This document shows, piece by piece, positions 1-6,999 of a DNA stretch of 7,732 bases; positions within the stretch are counted from its first letter, which is position 1; every line of letters starts with the position of its first letter. The translations under genes were made by a program, and so were the position numbers. The notes under the pieces are model-generated. The model was given only the letters and a program-made list of their open reading frames with translations, was not told where the DNA came from and did no database searches. Origin of the DNA: JAIEPT01 sp038217425 (GTDB lineage: Bacteria; Planctomycetota; Planctomycetia; Gemmatales; Gemmataceae); assembly GCA_038217425.1 (NCBI GenBank), contig JBBQPM010000266.1:1-7732 (forward strand), in the 5' to 3' direction.

Positions 1-68
1 GCGACGGCGGCGGTTGGACCGGCGTCATCAAGGATCTCGTCACCCGTTTTGAAGCAGGCATCGCGTAG
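1..68 (+). CDS. C-terminal end of an unidentified protein (5' end outside the window)
   Basis: The frame whose first full codon starts at base 3 is open from the window edge to a TAG at 66-68. It gives a 21-residue tail, rich in Gly at the start (DGGGWTGVIKDL) and helical at the end (VTRFEAGIA). The tail is followed after 30 nt by a well-spaced ribosome binding site and the next gene on the same strand, so co-transcription is possible. A terminal GWTG-helix of this kind is seen at the end of SRPBCC/AHSA1-type proteins, but 21 residues are too few to assign a family, and I make no functional claim. Confidence 0.45.
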   Translation, partial: DGGGWTGVIKDLVTRFEAGIA

Positions 69-98
69 CGTTTCTTCGTCATTCTTTGGAGTATTGAC

Positions 99-314
99 AT
101 GCGTCTTTTGGCTTTGGTTCTCATCGTGGTCGGCGCCCTGATTCTGGGCTATCAAGGTTTCACCTACGTCTCGCGCGACAAAATCGTCGACGCAGGCCCC
201 GTGCAAATCAGTGCGGACACGGAAAAGACCGTCTGGATTCCGTCCGTGATCGGCGGCGTCGCCGTCCTCGCCGGCGTCGTGCTGCTGCTCGCGCCGGGCC
301 GCAGGAATGACTAA
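99..314 (+). CDS. Small two-helix membrane protein, function unknown
   Basis: This is a 71-residue protein with two hydrophobic helices. Helix 1 covers roughly residues 2-20 (LLALVLIVVGALILGYQG) and helix 2 roughly residues 46-65 (IPSVIGGVAVLAGVVLLLA). Between them is a polar loop with the pattern KIVDAGPVQISADTEKT, and the protein ends in a short basic tail (GRRND). The pattern 'helix, K-hydrophobic-D-x-GP, D/E-K-x-x-W/I-P, Gly-rich helix' is one I recognise from small uncharacterised bacterial inner-membrane proteins; no biochemical role is known to me. The start is supported by GGAG at 88-91, 7 nt before the ATG. A hairpin at 331-352 follows the stop and probably separates it from the copper-binding gene downstream. 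Confidence 0.8.
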   Translation: MRLLALVLIVVGALILGYQGFTYVSRDKIVDAGPVQISADTEKTVWIPSVIGGVAVLAGVVLLLAPGRRND

Positions 315-330
315 CGTTTCGACGAAAACG

Positions 331-374
331 CCGTGCGGAACGTCCCGCACGGTCGCTTCCCGTTTCGTTTTTTT
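331..374 (+). terminator. Stem-loop followed by a T run, in the leader of the copper-binding gene
   Basis: CCGTGCGG (331-338) pairs perfectly with CCGCACGG (345-352) around a 6-nt loop. A run of seven T (368-374) follows 15 nt later and abuts the GGAGG ribosome binding site (375-379) of the next gene. It may end transcription from the 71-residue membrane protein gene. The T run lies further from the stem than in a textbook intrinsic terminator, and there is no space for a promoter between it and the next gene, so it may instead be a leader structure with partial read-through. Confidence 0.45.
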
Positions 375-385
375 GGAGGATGAGT

Positions 386-805
386 ATGAGAGCTGCGTAT
401 CTGCTAGCGGCGACGCTCGCTTTGGCCGCCGGACCCTCGGTAAATGCCCAGCACGAGCATGCCGAGCACTTGAAGAAATGCGCCAAGACTTGCGCCGATT
501 GTCAATTGGTCTGCGATGCATGCTTCCAGCACTGCCTGCATCTGACGGCCGAGGGGAAAAAAGAACACGCCCAGTCGGCGCAGTTCTGCGTCGATTGCGC
601 CGATTGCTGCAAGACGTGTGCGGCCCTGTGCGCGCGTCATAGTCCGCTGGCAAAGCACATGCTGGAATGTTGCGCGAAGTGTTGCGACGACTGCGCCGCA
701 TCGTGCGAGAAACATCCCGGAGACAAGCACATGGCCGACTGCGCCAAGGTCTGTCGGGATTGCGCGAAAGAATGCCGAATGATGCTCAAACACCTCGGCA
801 GCTAA
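386..805 (+). CDS. Secreted four-helix-bundle copper-binding protein, Csp/DUF326 type, 22 cysteines
   Basis: The 139-residue product has an N-terminal signal peptide (hydrophobic residues 3-16, likely cleavage after VNA at 19-21). The mature part is mostly helical and packed with cysteine: positions 32, 36, 39, 43, 46, 50, 68, 71, 74, 75, 78, 82, 95, 96, 99, 100, 103, 107, 119, 123, 126 and 130, in repeated CxxxC and CxxC spacings that place thiols along helix faces. This is the pattern of DUF326 / copper storage proteins, whose helix-bundle cores load many Cu(I) ions. A His-rich segment (HEHAEH) follows the cleavage site. There is no twin arginine, so export is probably by Sec, whereas the well-studied exported Csp1 is a Tat substrate. 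I chose the ATG at 386 because GGAGG (375-379) lies 6 nt before it; an in-frame ATG at 380 directly abuts that site. Expected role: periplasmic Cu(I) buffering or storage. The family call is strong; the metal is inferred from the family. Confidence 0.88.
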   Translation: MRAAYLLAATLALAAGPSVNAQHEHAEHLKKCAKTCADCQLVCDACFQHCLHLTAEGKKEHAQSAQFCVDCADCCKTCAALCARHSPLAKHMLECCAKCCDDCAASCEKHPGDKHMADCAKVCRDCAKECRMMLKHLGS

Positions 806-814
806 CCATGCAAG

Positions 815-844
815 GCGTCGGCTCGCTACGAAGCGGGCCGACGC
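815..844. terminator. Hairpin shared by the convergent csp-like and coaD genes
   Basis: GCGTCGGC (815-822) pairs with GCCGACGC (837-844), and CGCT (824-827) pairs with AGCG (832-835) around the loop ACGA. T823 and G836 form a G-U wobble in the + strand RNA. The stem is about 13 bp. It starts 10 nt after the stop of the copper-binding gene and covers the last codons and stop of coaD on the other strand. No T run follows on either side, so it is probably a bidirectional 3'-end hairpin rather than a classical intrinsic terminator. Confidence 0.5.
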
Positions 845-1320
845 GCGCGTTCGATGAGCGAATCCTTGACCTGCGGCGGCACGAAGGAATCGAGGTTGCC
901 GCCGAAGGCGGCGATTTGGCGGATGAGGTTGCCGCTCACGTGCGAATACGTTTCCTTGGCCATCAAGAACATCGTCTCGATTTCCGGGTCGAGCGCGAGA
1001 TTGGTGAGCGACATGGTGAATTCATACTCCATGTCGCTGGTGGTCCGCAGCCCGCGCAGCATGAGACGGGAACCCAGGCGCCGAACGAAGTGCACCGCGA
1101 GGCCGTGAAACGGCTCGACGCGGACGTTGGGGAATTCGGAAACGACCATCTCGAGGAGACGGACGCGTTCCTCCTGGGAAAACATGGGCGATTTTTCGGG
1201 GTTATCGCCGACGCCGACGACGAACTGATCGAAAAGTCGGCAGCCGCGCCGGATCAGATCGAGGTGTCCCAGATGGACGGGGTCGAAGACGCCGGTGTAG
1301 ATCGCCAGGCGATTCGGCAT
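826..1320 (-). CDS. coaD: Phosphopantetheine adenylyltransferase (CoaD)
   Basis: CoaD transfers AMP from ATP to 4'-phosphopantetheine to give dephospho-CoA, the penultimate step of CoA synthesis, in the cytoplasm. The 164-residue length is normal. The nucleotidyltransferase signature TGVFDPVHLGH is at residues 9-19, with the catalytic HxGH-type His at 16-19 in place of the TNGH of E. coli. The conserved Lys43 sits in the segment EKSPMFSQEERV. The RGLR motif is at 89-92, DMEYEF at 97-102, and the C-terminal ATP-binding segment SHVSGNLIR at 126-134 corresponds to the ISSTxVR motif of other CoaDs. GGAG (complement of 1328-1331) lies 7 nt before the ATG. The gene follows a DUF6370 gene by 13 nt and is probably co-transcribed with it. 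Its stop codon lies inside the hairpin shared with the convergent copper-binding gene. Confidence 0.96.
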   Translation of the reverse strand: MPNRLAIYTGVFDPVHLGHLDLIRRGCRLFDQFVVGVGDNPEKSPMFSQEERVRLLEMVVSEFPNVRVEPFHGLAVHFVRRLGSRLMLRGLRTTSDMEYEFTMSLTNLALDPEIETMFLMAKETYSHVSGNLIRQIAAFGGNLDSFVPPQVKDSLIERARRPAS

Positions 1321-1333
1321 GTCGAAACTCCGT

Positions 1334-1666
1334 TTACTGGTCGAAGGTGAGCGATTTGACGTCGATCACGTCTTTGCCCTTCTCTTTTTTCATGACGCCG
1401 ACGATGCTGCCGTTCTTCGGGCTGCCGCAGATGCCGTCGTGATGTTCGTCATGGCTCTTGACGGAGAAGACGGTGATGACGTCCTTGCCGTCCTTTTTGG
1501 TGACGATAACGGTGAGGCAGTCGTCGGTTTTCTTGAGTTCGCATTTGGCACAGGTGATTTTACCCTTGAGGGTGACTTCGCCCTTCTCCTGGGCCGAGGC
1601 GCTTGCCAGGAAAACCAGGCCCAAGGCGAGAGCCGCGAAACCGCATAGACTGAGAAATGCACGCAT
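1334..1666 (-). CDS. Small secreted DUF6370-like protein with four conserved-looking cysteines
   Basis: The 110-residue product begins with a signal peptide (hydrophobic residues 3-21, cleavage expected after ASA near residue 25). It continues as a compact, beta-rich, lysine-rich domain with the pattern GKITCAKC (Cys39, Cys42), Cys50, an acidic/His patch SHDEHHDGIC (His72, His75, His76, Cys80), and a final Val-rich stretch. This layout matches the uncharacterised DUF6370 family found in planctomycetes and relatives; the cysteines could bind a metal or form disulfides. I chose the ATG at 1666 because AAGGAG (complement of 1673-1678) sits 6 nt upstream; an in-frame ATG at 1681 overlaps that ribosome binding site. 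It is the first gene of a probable unit with coaD (13 nt gap) and has a good -10 element upstream (1708-1713). The function is unknown; placement near a Csp-type protein makes metal handling a guess only. Confidence 0.82.
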   Translation of the reverse strand: MRAFLSLCGFAALALGLVFLASASAQEKGEVTLKGKITCAKCELKKTDDCLTVIVTKKDGKDVITVFSVKSHDEHHDGICGSPKNGSIVGVMKKEKGKDVIDVKSLTFDQ

Positions 1667-1707
1667 GATGATCTCCTTCATGGGAAGCGGAATGGAATAC
1701 TCGCCTC

Positions 1708-1713
1708 ATTATA
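1708..1713 (-). promoter_or_regulatory. Perfect -10 element for the DUF6370-coaD unit
   Basis: The complement of 1708-1713 reads TATAAT, the sigma-70-type consensus, 42 nt before the chosen ATG of the DUF6370 gene. This is the correct orientation and a plausible leader length. No convincing TTGACA-like -35 box is visible at 16-18 nt spacing (the region is a T-rich AGCTTTTT), so the promoter call rests on the -10 alone. Confidence 0.45.
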
Positions 1714-1762
1714 TTCGGCACAATCGTTAAAAAGCTACAGTCCGCTCGGCGCGGGAATCGGC

Positions 1763-1768
1763 TAGAAT
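1763..1768 (+). promoter_or_regulatory. Possible -10 element for the acyl-CoA mutase gene
   Basis: TAGAAT lies 27 nt before the ATG of the mutase gene, in the 129-nt divergent intergenic region that also holds the opposite-facing TATAAT. No recognisable -35 box stands 16-18 nt upstream, so this is weak support. Confidence 0.25.
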
Positions 1769-1795
1769 GCGAAAAGCCCCGGAAGGAGACTGCGC

Positions 1796-3406
<1,611 letters not shown>

Positions 3407-3412
3407 GTGTAA

Positions 3413-3502
3413 AAGCCCAAGGGTGAGGTACTCCGAACCCTTGGGATCCAGCGGCCCGCGTGTTTCATCCCAGGGGTTCGGAGTACCTCACCCGCTGGGC
3501 TT
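3413..3502. repeat. Compound inverted repeat: two hairpin units head to head between convergent genes
   Basis: The left arm (3413-3447) and right arm (3467-3502) are reverse complements at 33 of 36 aligned positions, including a 20-nt uninterrupted block, around a 19-nt spacer (3448-3466). Each arm also folds on itself. On the left, CCCAAGGGT (3416-3424) pairs with ACCCTTGGG (3437-3445) around a 12-nt loop, GAGGTACTCCGA. The right arm makes the same hairpin with an A-T pair changed to G-C and one bulged base. It lies 6 nt after the mutase stop and ends 10 nt before the DUF4139 stop. On the - strand the stem is followed by TTTT, so it can serve as a terminator for the DUF4139 gene and probably blocks read-through both ways. 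The structure resembles REP/BIME or MITE elements; copy number cannot be judged from one window. Confidence 0.85.
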
Positions 3503-3512
3503 ACGCTCAACT

Positions 3513-6095
3513 TCAATCCGCGTTGATCGCTGAGACGAACGCGTCGTACTCCTTTTGCAGCGTCGCCAAGGTTTCGGTGAGTTGCCGTTCCTGCTTCTGC
3601 AGGTTCTCGATCTCCGTTTCCTGGTTGACGAACTTCTCAAGAAACTTCTTGTAGTGATCGGAACTCATCGGAATGATCTGCAGGTTGTTTCGCAACCGAC
3701 CTTGATCGTCGCTCTTGGCCTTGAGCTGCTTGGCGACGTCGTTTAGCTCCTTCTGCGTTTCCAGGAGCTTGGCGTTCCGCAGCAGGATCTGGTTGAGCGC
3801 GGTTTTGACTTCCTCGCTCGGCACGTTGTGCGTCAAATACTCGCGGATCTTGCTCTCGGTGAGACTCTTGGCAAGAATCCCCGGGCCCTGGAAGACGCGT
3901 TCCTCGATCACTTCCTTGGTTGCGGTCTTGTCCTTGTCGACCTTCACCTCAAAGCGGAAGACGTCCGGCCCCTTTTGCGGCTCGCCTTCGGTGATGCGAA
4001 CCCAACCCGGACGCACGATGTGGTCGACCGTGAAGGTGCGGGCGATATCGGAATGGTTCTGGATGTAGTACGCCTTGGATTCGCGCGTCTTGAGCGTCGG
4101 CAGCACGAGACCCTTCTTGATTTTGAGAGCCAACAGCTTCTCTTCGCTGGCGTGCAAGATCGACTTGATCTGGATGCCGGTGCCCGTGACGTACGCGGGC
4201 TGACCCGAATGGAAGGCGAGATTGTCGACGCGCGCCTGTTCCTCGACGACGTCGAACGTCGCGACTTTACCGGCGGGCACTTTCACTTCGAATCGGTACA
4301 TGCTGCGAGTTTTCTCGCTCGCCTTCTTGGGCTCGACCAGCGTCCAGTCCGTGCGGATCGGATGTTCCAGGATCACGAGGCGATCGTGCGTGGAGCGGTT
4401 CTTGACGGTGTAGGTTCGGGTCTGGCGCGATTTGTAGTTGGCGGTGAGGTTGGGTTCGCCAATCTTGAAATGCATCTCCGGGCTCGGCGTCGTCTTGACG
4501 TCGGACTTGACCTCCGTCCCCTGGTCGAGGGCGTAGCTGAGCAGGCGCTCTTCATTGGGCTGCAGATCGAGCACGCGCGTGTCGCCGGCGTAGGTGTTGG
4601 CGTCGTACACCGTGATCGGGCCCTGCGTGAGCGGCTGACCCGACGTGTTCTTGAGCCGAAGACCCAGGAGCGGGAACTTGGCGTGCGTCGACTCGTTGTA
4701 GATGCTGATCTTCGTGCTGTCGATCATCTTGTCGATGATGGGGAGCATCGCCGACTTTTGCCGGGGGAGGGAAATCTTCTGATCGATGACGTACTGGTAG
4801 TAATCGCCGACCTCCTCGGCCGAGGCGACGGACTGGATGCCCTCTTTGAAGTTCATGGCGATGGTTTTGCCTTTTTCCTTGGCTTCGCTGATGAGGGCGA
4901 CTTGTTGTTGCCGGCGAAATTGCAGTTCTTCGAAGGTGAGCTTGTTGGCTCCGTCGTTCTTGCCGAGATTTTGGCCGATCTGTTGCTGCTGCTGCATGTT
5001 GCCCTGAAGATTGTTGTTGTGGTACCCGCCCGGACCTTGTTTACCGGGAACTCCGGGGGGCGGCGGAGCCGCCAGCATATTTTGCGCCAGGCGGTCCGCC
5101 TCCGCAGGCGTCATCGCGCCCCCATAAACGGGGGGTCGCAGCGACGCGAACGTCTCGGGCTCCACCGTCGGACGGGGGATATACAAAGGTTCGTAGAGAT
5201 TCATCTTGAACGAGATCGGACGACCCGACACCAAGACCATGCGGACGTCGTTCCAGTCGTCGTCGCTGGTGTTCTCGACCAGCGCCCAACCTTGCAAGAA
5301 CGCCTTGCCGTTGGCATCGACGCGTAGCCGATAGGTCGTCTTCCAGATCGGCTTCTCGACGACGTAACCGACTCGGACGGCCCGTTTGCCCTGGCCGGTG
5401 AAGCCGAGGCTGACGGTCTTTTTCTGCGTGTCGTGCGAGGTGGACAGCACTTTCAGCGCCCGCTGGAATTCATTATCCAGGACGGGATTGAGGAACTTGA
5501 CGCCCAGGACTTTCTCGAGTGGGATCGACTGTAGGCCTTGATCACTGGAGAGATTGAGGAACTCGGTTTCGAAGACTTGCTCTTTGCCGCCGGGTTTGCG
5601 TTTGATCTCGAGGCCGACGATGATGCCGGTGATTTTGGTTTGCTTGTCTTTGTCCAGAACGTTGAGTTCGACCTTTTCGCCGCGCGCCTGGTTGAGGATC
5701 TGGAAGAAGGAGGGGTTGTTATTGAGATCGAGGGCGAAGGAGCGAAGGATTTTATCGATGGGGTCGTGCGAATCATAGTTGACGGTGCTGATTTGCCCGT
5801 TGCCGAGATCCTGGAGGACGAGGCTCTTGAGGAGGTCGTTGATATCGGAGGTGGGAAAGGTGAGATCGATGCGAGCGTCGCCGTTGACTTCGCCCTCGCG
5901 CTGGAGGTAGCCGACGCCGGAGTTAAAGAGGACGACCTGCTTGATGGGGAGGGGATCGACGGGATTGGGTTTGCCGCCGGGCTGCGCAGCCACGACTTCG
6001 CCCTTGACGACTTGCTGTGCCTGGGCAACCCACCAGACGCCGAGACTGGCGACGCCGAACAGGGCCATGACGATCCACAAACGATACGGCTTCAT
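3513..6095 (-). CDS. Large secreted DUF4139-domain protein with Q/N-rich insert and C-terminal coiled coil
   Basis: The 860-residue product has an N-terminal signal or anchor segment (hydrophobic 7-24, AQAQ at 24-27). Order of parts: a beta-rich N-terminal region with VVLFNSGVGYLQREGEV (54-70); the DUF4139-like core at about 238-530, marked by RVGYVVEKPIWKTTYRL (241-257), GWALVENTSDDDW (269-281), SGRPISF and ITVYDANTYAGDTR (494-507); inside it a Pro/Gly/Gln/Asn-rich insert (about 343-382, with a five-Gln run); then two copies of an about 60-residue beta module (562-620 and 676-735); and a long amphipathic coiled coil (about 764-855). DUF4139 occurs in MuiA-type and related envelope proteins of unknown biochemistry. 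GGAG lies 8 nt before the ATG at 6095, and the signal peptide starts there; the frame stays open upstream to 6419, but that stretch lacks a ribosome site and runs through the divergent gene. Role: probably structural or protein-binding in the periplasm or cell surface; no catalytic motif is seen. Confidence 0.85.
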   Translation of the reverse strand: MKPYRLWIVMALFGVASLGVWWVAQAQQVVKGEVVAAQPGGKPNPVDPLPIKQVVLFNSGVGYLQREGEVNGDARIDLTFPTSDINDLLKSLVLQDLGNGQISTVNYDSHDPIDKILRSFALDLNNNPSFFQILNQARGEKVELNVLDKDKQTKITGIIVGLEIKRKPGGKEQVFETEFLNLSSDQGLQSIPLEKVLGVKFLNPVLDNEFQRALKVLSTSHDTQKKTVSLGFTGQGKRAVRVGYVVEKPIWKTTYRLRVDANGKAFLQGWALVENTSDDDWNDVRMVLVSGRPISFKMNLYEPLYIPRPTVEPETFASLRPPVYGGAMTPAEADRLAQNMLAAPPPPGVPGKQGPGGYHNNNLQGNMQQQQQIGQNLGKNDGANKLTFEELQFRRQQQVALISEAKEKGKTIAMNFKEGIQSVASAEEVGDYYQYVIDQKISLPRQKSAMLPIIDKMIDSTKISIYNESTHAKFPLLGLRLKNTSGQPLTQGPITVYDANTYAGDTRVLDLQPNEERLLSYALDQGTEVKSDVKTTPSPEMHFKIGEPNLTANYKSRQTRTYTVKNRSTHDRLVILEHPIRTDWTLVEPKKASEKTRSMYRFEVKVPAGKVATFDVVEEQARVDNLAFHSGQPAYVTGTGIQIKSILHASEEKLLALKIKKGLVLPTLKTRESKAYYIQNHSDIARTFTVDHIVRPGWVRITEGEPQKGPDVFRFEVKVDKDKTATKEVIEERVFQGPGILAKSLTESKIREYLTHNVPSEEVKTALNQILLRNAKLLETQKELNDVAKQLKAKSDDQGRLRNNLQIIPMSSDHYKKFLEKFVNQETEIENLQKQERQLTETLATLQKEYDAFVSAINAD

Positions 6096-6181
6096 GAGCT
6101 TTTCTCCGGGGAAACGAGGCCGATCGCTCGGCGCGGTATTGCTGGTTGATGCCATTATGACGAATGGCGAAGGCTTTTGGG

Positions 6182-6209
6182 TTGAATTCGGCCGGAAATC
6201 GGGTGTAAT
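6182..6209 (+). promoter_or_regulatory. Possible promoter for the Tat-signal protein gene
   Basis: TTGAAT (6182-6187) and TGTAAT (6204-6209) are separated by 16 nt, resembling sigma-70 boxes. Transcription would begin close to the ribosome binding site AGGAG (6216-6220), giving a very short leader, which weakens the case. Confidence 0.25.
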
Positions 6210-6227
6210 TGGAGCAGGAGATCCATC

Positions 6228-6503
6228 ATGAACCGCAGACAATTCGTGGGGAGCGCGGCCCTGGGCGCCGTTCCGCTGACTTTGATTCCCGACGCGACGG
6301 CAGCGGAGCCGGCCAACGACCCGGCGGTCCTCAGCCAGGCGCTGCTCGATTTCGCCAAGAACCGCTTCGGCGCGGAATTGACCGAGGCGCAGGTGAAGTT
6401 GCTGCACGGGCGTATTCAACGCAACCTGGCGACGGCGCAGGCGCTGCGAACCCCGGCGCTGACCAATGCCGATGAGCCGGATTTCGTTTTTGGGTCGGAA
6501 TAA
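6228..6503 (+). CDS. Small Tat-exported protein of unknown function
   Basis: The 91-residue product starts with a twin-arginine signal: NRRQFVGSA at residues 2-10, a hydrophobic stretch at 8-20, and likely cleavage after ATA near residue 25. The mature part of about 65 residues is mainly one or two amphipathic helices (about 31-72, with LTEAQVKLLHGRIQRN at 51-66) ending in a short tail with LTNADEPDFVF (78-88). It has no cysteine and no catalytic motif. Such short Tat proteins with a helix pair and a closing N-x-DEP-x-F-x-F tail are, as far as I recall, small partners encoded beside a larger periplasmic enzyme such as a dehydrogenase or amidase; no such enzyme follows here. AGGAG (6216-6220) stands 7 nt before the ATG. 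It diverges from the DUF4139 gene across 132 nt. Export by folding in the cytoplasm suggests a cofactor-bearing or complex-forming partner, which is inference. Confidence 0.72.
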   Translation: MNRRQFVGSAALGAVPLTLIPDATAAEPANDPAVLSQALLDFAKNRFGAELTEAQVKLLHGRIQRNLATAQALRTPALTNADEPDFVFGSE

Positions 6504-6511
6504 CGGGCGAG

Positions 6512-6548
6512 AACCGGCCTGCGGGGCGTCGGCAGCGGTTTCATTTTA
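6512..6548 (+). terminator. Weak terminator-like hairpin after the Tat-signal protein gene
   Basis: AACCG (6512-6516) pairs with CGGTT (6536-6540), and inside it CTGC (6519-6522) pairs with GCAG (6532-6535), leaving a 2-nt bulge and a 9-nt loop. T-rich TCATTTTA follows directly. It starts 9 nt after the stop codon at 6501-6503. The stem is short and bulged, so this is a moderate call. Confidence 0.38.
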
Positions 6549-6693
6549 CCACGACGGCTGTCCGAAAATCGCACAGTGGCCAGGCATTTCAGATCTCAGG
6601 GAAGCGTATCGTCAGCGTGGGCGAGTTCACAAATTCTTAATCCTCAACAGGTTACGGATCGAGTTTCGACCGAGGCCCGGCCGGAGGGGGCGT

Positions 6694-6720
6694 TTGGCAT
6701 CGTTTTCGCAATGTTAAGAT
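6694..6720 (+). promoter_or_regulatory. Possible promoter before the 80-codon ORF
   Basis: TTGGCA (6694-6699) and TAAGAT (6715-6720) resemble -35 and -10 boxes, with a slightly short 15-nt spacer. They lie 36 nt upstream of the ATG at 6757. The orientation and distance fit, but the spacer is suboptimal. Confidence 0.3.
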
Positions 6721-6756
6721 TCCCGGGTATCCTTTGTTCTGCGTAAGGGGTAACTT

Positions 6757-6999
6757 ATGAATCCTTCCGCACCCGAGCCTCGGACCAAGCACCAGACGCA
6801 ACGCGTGCCCCTGAGGCGTCCTTCGGTTCTCGCCCCCTCCCGCAGCGATCTCTGGTTTGCTCGCTGTCCGAGTGCCGACTGTCTGGTTTTCTACTTTCAT
6901 CAACAGCCCTTGTATCTTCTCTCCGGCTCCAATCTCGATCAAGTGACCTTCAACCGCATGTTGTTCGACATGCGGTGCCGATGTCCGCATCAACGGTGA
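6757..6999 (+). CDS. Hypothetical 80-residue protein with a four-cysteine pattern
   Basis: The first 30 residues are basic, Pro- and Arg-rich and likely disordered (RVPLRRPSVLAPSRS at 16-30). A compact segment follows: DLWFARCPSADC (31-42, Cys37 and Cys42), a hydrophobic aromatic strand LVFYFHQQPLYLL (43-55), and an end with MRCRC (72-76, Cys74 and Cys76). Two Cys pairs around a hydrophobic core suggest a small zinc ribbon, but I do not recognise a family. Support for being real: AAGGGG (6745-6750) sits 6 nt before the ATG, and there is a possible promoter upstream. Against: the opposite strand also holds a 127-codon open frame over this region, and there is no operon partner. I favour this ORF because its product has protein-like composition and motif spacing, whereas the opposite frame does not. 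Confidence 0.42.
   Translation: MNPSAPEPRTKHQTQRVPLRRPSVLAPSRSDLWFARCPSADCLVFYFHQQPLYLLSGSNLDQVTFNRMLFDMRCRCPHQR

Noticed and set aside
667..1350. A 227-codon open frame on the + strand over csp and coaD
   Set aside because: It overlaps the end of the copper-binding gene out of frame and is antisense to coaD, both of which have clear family signatures.
3828..5327. A 499-codon open frame on the + strand across the DUF4139 gene
   Set aside because: It lies wholly antisense to a gene with a signal peptide, recognisable domain blocks and a ribosome site. Its product has the low-complexity, Arg/Asp/Leu/Val-rich look of an antisense shadow in GC-rich DNA.
5538..6149. A 203-codon acidic open frame on the + strand
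   Set aside because: It is antisense to the N-terminal part of the DUF4139 gene. Its strongly acidic, repetitive composition (many D, E, V, G) is what complementing Lys/Ser/Ile-rich codons gives.
6096..6419. A 108-residue N-terminal extension of the DUF4139 protein
   Set aside because: The frame is open, but the signal peptide and a GGAG site mark the start at 6095. The extension would run through the divergent Tat-signal gene and has no protein-like features.
6466..6717. An 83-codon + strand ORF overlapping the end of the Tat-signal gene
   Set aside because: It starts inside that gene in another frame, has no ribosome site, covers a terminator-like hairpin, and its composition is not protein-like.
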